Of a stretch of 64,000 nucleotides of DNA, positions 62,103-64,000 are shown in pieces. Location: contig JAYQVH010000008.1 in assembly GCA_038148375.1 (NCBI GenBank), forward strand, positions 57,785 through 121,784, given 5' to 3'. The number at the start of each line of letters is the position of its first letter. Positions within the stretch are counted from its first letter, which is position 1. The notes beneath the pieces are model-generated. The model did not search any database. It was not told where the DNA came from and saw only the letters and a program-made list of their open reading frames with translations. A program made the position numbers and the translations under genes. This stretch comes from CAWUEX02 sp038148375 (lineage in GTDB: Bacteria > Pseudomonadota > Alphaproteobacteria > Rhodospirillales > Rhodospirillaceae).

Positions 62103-62939
62103 GTGAGAATTAACTGGAAGCTCAAGTCAGTAATTTTTTCCGCGATCGACCTCTTTAATGCGCCGCAGGTCCTATACTTTCTTCAGCGCCACGTGACGGG
62201 ACGGTCCAAGGTCAACATTGATGCCGTTGAGGATGTCTGGCGGTTTCATCGTGACAGCCTAGAATCCCTGAATGCCCCGTCTTTGATTGAATTCGGAGCC
62301 GGTAAAAATCTGCGCCAAAACATTTACCTGTCGGCTTTTTGCCGCGCCCAAACCGTTGTCGATCTGTTTCCGATGCTGGAGATCGATCAATTTAATTCCG
62401 CCGCCCGGCAAATCTCCGCATTGGTGCCGGATATTCCGTTTCATGAGTGCGCCAGCCTCTCGGACATAGAGCGGTGCTATGGAATTACGTACCGCGCGCC
62501 CTTTGACATGGCGCATGCGCCATTGGACGACAATTGCCTGGATTGCTGTGTATCGACTAACACGATGGAGCATCTCCCCGTAGAGACGCTCAGGAGCATT
62601 CTGTCCGAATTGACCCGCGTCATCCGTCCGGGAGGCCTGATCTCGGCGAAAATCGACTATTCCGACCACTATTCCCATACCGACCGCGGCATCGGTCCTT
62701 TGAACTTCCTTTCGTACACCGAGGAGCAATGGCGCAAACACAACCACCATCACCACTATCAGAACCGGTTACGGCACTACCATTACAGGCAGTTCTTTGC
62801 CGACGCCGGTCTCGGCATTGAGTATGACGAGCCGGTGTTCACGGCGGACAAACCGGCAGTCATGGCGGATGGCTTCGACCCATCCGAGCCGACGGTCCAC
62901 GCGACGGCCGGTTTGTTCCGTCTGCGCGTTCGGAACTGA
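62103..62939 (+). CDS. SAM-dependent methyltransferase-like protein with His-rich segment
   Basis: 278 residues from the GTG at 62103; an ATG at 62064 gives a poor N-terminus. LIEFGAGKNLRQNIYLSAF and the later CVSTNTMEHLPVETLRSILSELTRVIRPGG fit a class I methyltransferase of the type that handles sugars or lipids. Near residues 212-230 a natural histidine cluster (KHNHHHHYQNRLRHYHYR) could bind metal. Substrate unknown. Confidence 0.75.
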   Translation: MRINWKLKSVIFSAIDLFNAPQVLYFLQRHVTGRSKVNIDAVEDVWRFHRDSLESLNAPSLIEFGAGKNLRQNIYLSAFCRAQTVVDLFPMLEIDQFNSAARQISALVPDIPFHECASLSDIERCYGITYRAPFDMAHAPLDDNCLDCCVSTNTMEHLPVETLRSILSELTRVIRPGGLISAKIDYSDHYSHTDRGIGPLNFLSYTEEQWRKHNHHHHYQNRLRHYHYRQFFADAGLGIEYDEPVFTADKPAVMADGFDPSEPTVHATAGLFRLRVRN

Positions 62940-63030
62940 CTTTTCAGCGTGAACTGCCGTTCCCTCTGGAAACGAGAGCCACGAGCGTCTATCTAGCGCG
63001 CCAGGTGCTGGCCCTGGAGATGCGTTAGCT

Positions 63031-63816
63031 ATGAAACTCGGTTTGATCGGCAATGGCGCAATCGCGCGCGTCGTGGCCGGACATTGCGCGGCCCATTCGG
63101 ACCGCTTCGAAATCGCGGCGGCCCTGGGGCTGGAGACTGATGTCGAGAGCGTTGGCGCCTATCCGCTGGTCCACAACCTGCCGTCGCTGATGTCGCACCA
63201 TCCGGATCTCGTGATCGAATGCGCATCCCAGGCGGCCGTGGCGGCGCATTGTGCCGCTATTCTGAAATCCGGGTGCGACGTGATGATCATTTCCGTCGGC
63301 GCATTTGCGGCTGACGAGCTGCGCCAGGGTTTGGAGCGCGCCGCACATCAAGGCGGTGCCAAAATTTATATTCCTCCCGGTGCGTTGGCCGGTCTGGACG
63401 CGATCAGTGCCGCGCGAACCGACGGCCTGGACGAGGTCACCTTACGCACCCGCAAGCCCCCCAAGGCTTGGTCCGGTGCTCCCGGTGTAGAAGGGGTGGA
63501 TTTGGACGCTATCACGGAACCAACCGTCATCTTTTCGGGGACGGCGCGCGAGGCGGCGCAGGCTTTTCCGAAAAACGCCAATGTCGCTGCAGCCGTCGCT
63601 TTGGCTGGGATCGGCATGGACCAAACACGGGTCGAACTGATCGCCGATCCCGCCGCGAGCCGCAATAATCACCTTATTACGGCCCACGGTCCGTTCGGGC
63701 GGCTCAAAATCGATGTCGAGGCCAAACCATCACCCCATAATCCGAAAACATCCCATCTGGCGGCCTTGAGCATCGTTCGTGCGCTCGACCGCCTTACCGA
63801 GGTTCTGGTCCTTTAG
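63031..63816 (+). CDS. nadX: L-aspartate dehydrogenase
   Basis: 261 residues. The N-terminal NAD(P)-binding motif MKLGLIGNGAIARVVAGHCA is followed by IIPPGALAGLD-like IYIPPGALAGLDAISAA and the catalytic-region SRNNHLITAHGPFGRLKIDVEAKPSP. These match aspartate dehydrogenases that oxidise aspartate to iminoaspartate, the first step of NAD synthesis in some bacteria. No nadA or nadC is nearby in this window, so the metabolic role could also be aspartate catabolism. It is 91 bases after the His-rich methyltransferase gene. Confidence 0.88.
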   Translation: MKLGLIGNGAIARVVAGHCAAHSDRFEIAAALGLETDVESVGAYPLVHNLPSLMSHHPDLVIECASQAAVAAHCAAILKSGCDVMIISVGAFAADELRQGLERAAHQGGAKIYIPPGALAGLDAISAARTDGLDEVTLRTRKPPKAWSGAPGVEGVDLDAITEPTVIFSGTAREAAQAFPKNANVAAAVALAGIGMDQTRVELIADPAASRNNHLITAHGPFGRLKIDVEAKPSPHNPKTSHLAALSIVRALDRLTEVLVL

Positions 63817-63910
63817 CGGCAGCGCCGCCCTCGGGCTGGGAATTTTTCCCTGATATTGTGCGCCTGAGGACAATCCTGGCCCTTTGAAAAAGCCTGGCAA
63901 CGGGATAGAA

Positions 63911-64000
63911 ATGGAGAGCCGGACCGGAGAGATGCGCCCGCGAAAGGTTGACCTGCCATGGCGAAAGTGCCCCAGCTTAATTGAGAGAATCTGGCTTATT
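63911..64000 (+). CDS. Possible start of a further gene, cut by the window end
   Basis: An ATG at 63911, behind a GGGATAG stretch, opens a frame without stop to base 64000 (30 codons). The sequence (MESRTGEMRPRKVDLPWRKC...) matches nothing I recognise, and chance is possible at this length. Confidence 0.2.
   Translation, partial: MESRTGEMRPRKVDLPWRKCPSLIERIWLI

Overview
The window is a contiguous piece of an alphaproteobacterial chromosome, most likely from the Rhodospirillales or a near relative. This rests on three recognisable blocks in orders common in that group: yebC-ruvCAB-ybgC-tolQRAB-pal-cpoB-tilS-ftsH-folP-glmM, serC-serA-hisZ-purA, and tig-clpP-clpX-lon-hupB. The placement is inferred from gene order and protein motifs read by eye; there is no rRNA and no search was run. 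Genes are dense, overlapping starts and stops are common, and I saw no insertion sequence, prophage or CRISPR array.

Layout. 1-12.6 kb, plus strand: the end of a YmdB-type phosphoesterase, yebC, the Holliday-junction genes ruvC-ruvA-ruvB, the complete Tol-Pal envelope system, tilS and ftsH, the last behind a good heat-shock-type (RpoH) promoter. 12.6-23.4 kb, plus strand: folate (folP), cell-wall precursor (glmM), thiamine (thiD), an SLC13-type anion transporter, serine synthesis (serC, serA, behind a structured leader), hisZ and purA. 23.6-26.3 kb: a two-gene operon for a membrane-anchored protein pseudokinase and a small membrane protein. 26.3-31.4 kb: an rluD-type pseudouridine synthase (minus strand), a JAMM metalloprotease, and a cluster of a Tat-exported aminotransferase, a racemase-fold enzyme lacking one catalytic cysteine, and a Bcr/CflA exporter. 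31.4-35.0 kb: a compact group of unrecognised genes, one with an apparent single-base frameshift and two sharing bases of their start codons. 35.0-39.4 kb, minus strand: an apparent operon cysK-sseA-(AhpD-like)-modB-modC, with no modA. 39.5-46.5 kb: a hydrolase-OsmC fusion, an MDR reductase, a CopD-like membrane protein, an ECF sigma factor with a small membrane partner, dadA, and nnr. 46.7-53.7 kb, plus strand: tRNA-Leu(UAG), then the protein quality-control block tig, clpP, clpX, lon and hupB. 53.9-63.8 kb: tRNA-Val(UAC), five SAM-dependent methyltransferases, an OGT-like glycosyltransferase, a Tat-exported amine oxidase facing an exported short-chain dehydrogenase, two small membrane proteins and an aspartate dehydrogenase. 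This part looks like accessory or cell-surface functions.

Most of the window is housekeeping. The parts most worth a second look are the pseudokinase operon, the exported aminotransferase/racemase-fold/exporter cluster, the unknown 31.4-35.0 kb cluster with its frameshift, modBC lacking modA inside a sulfur-metabolism operon, and the methyltransferase-rich 3' end.
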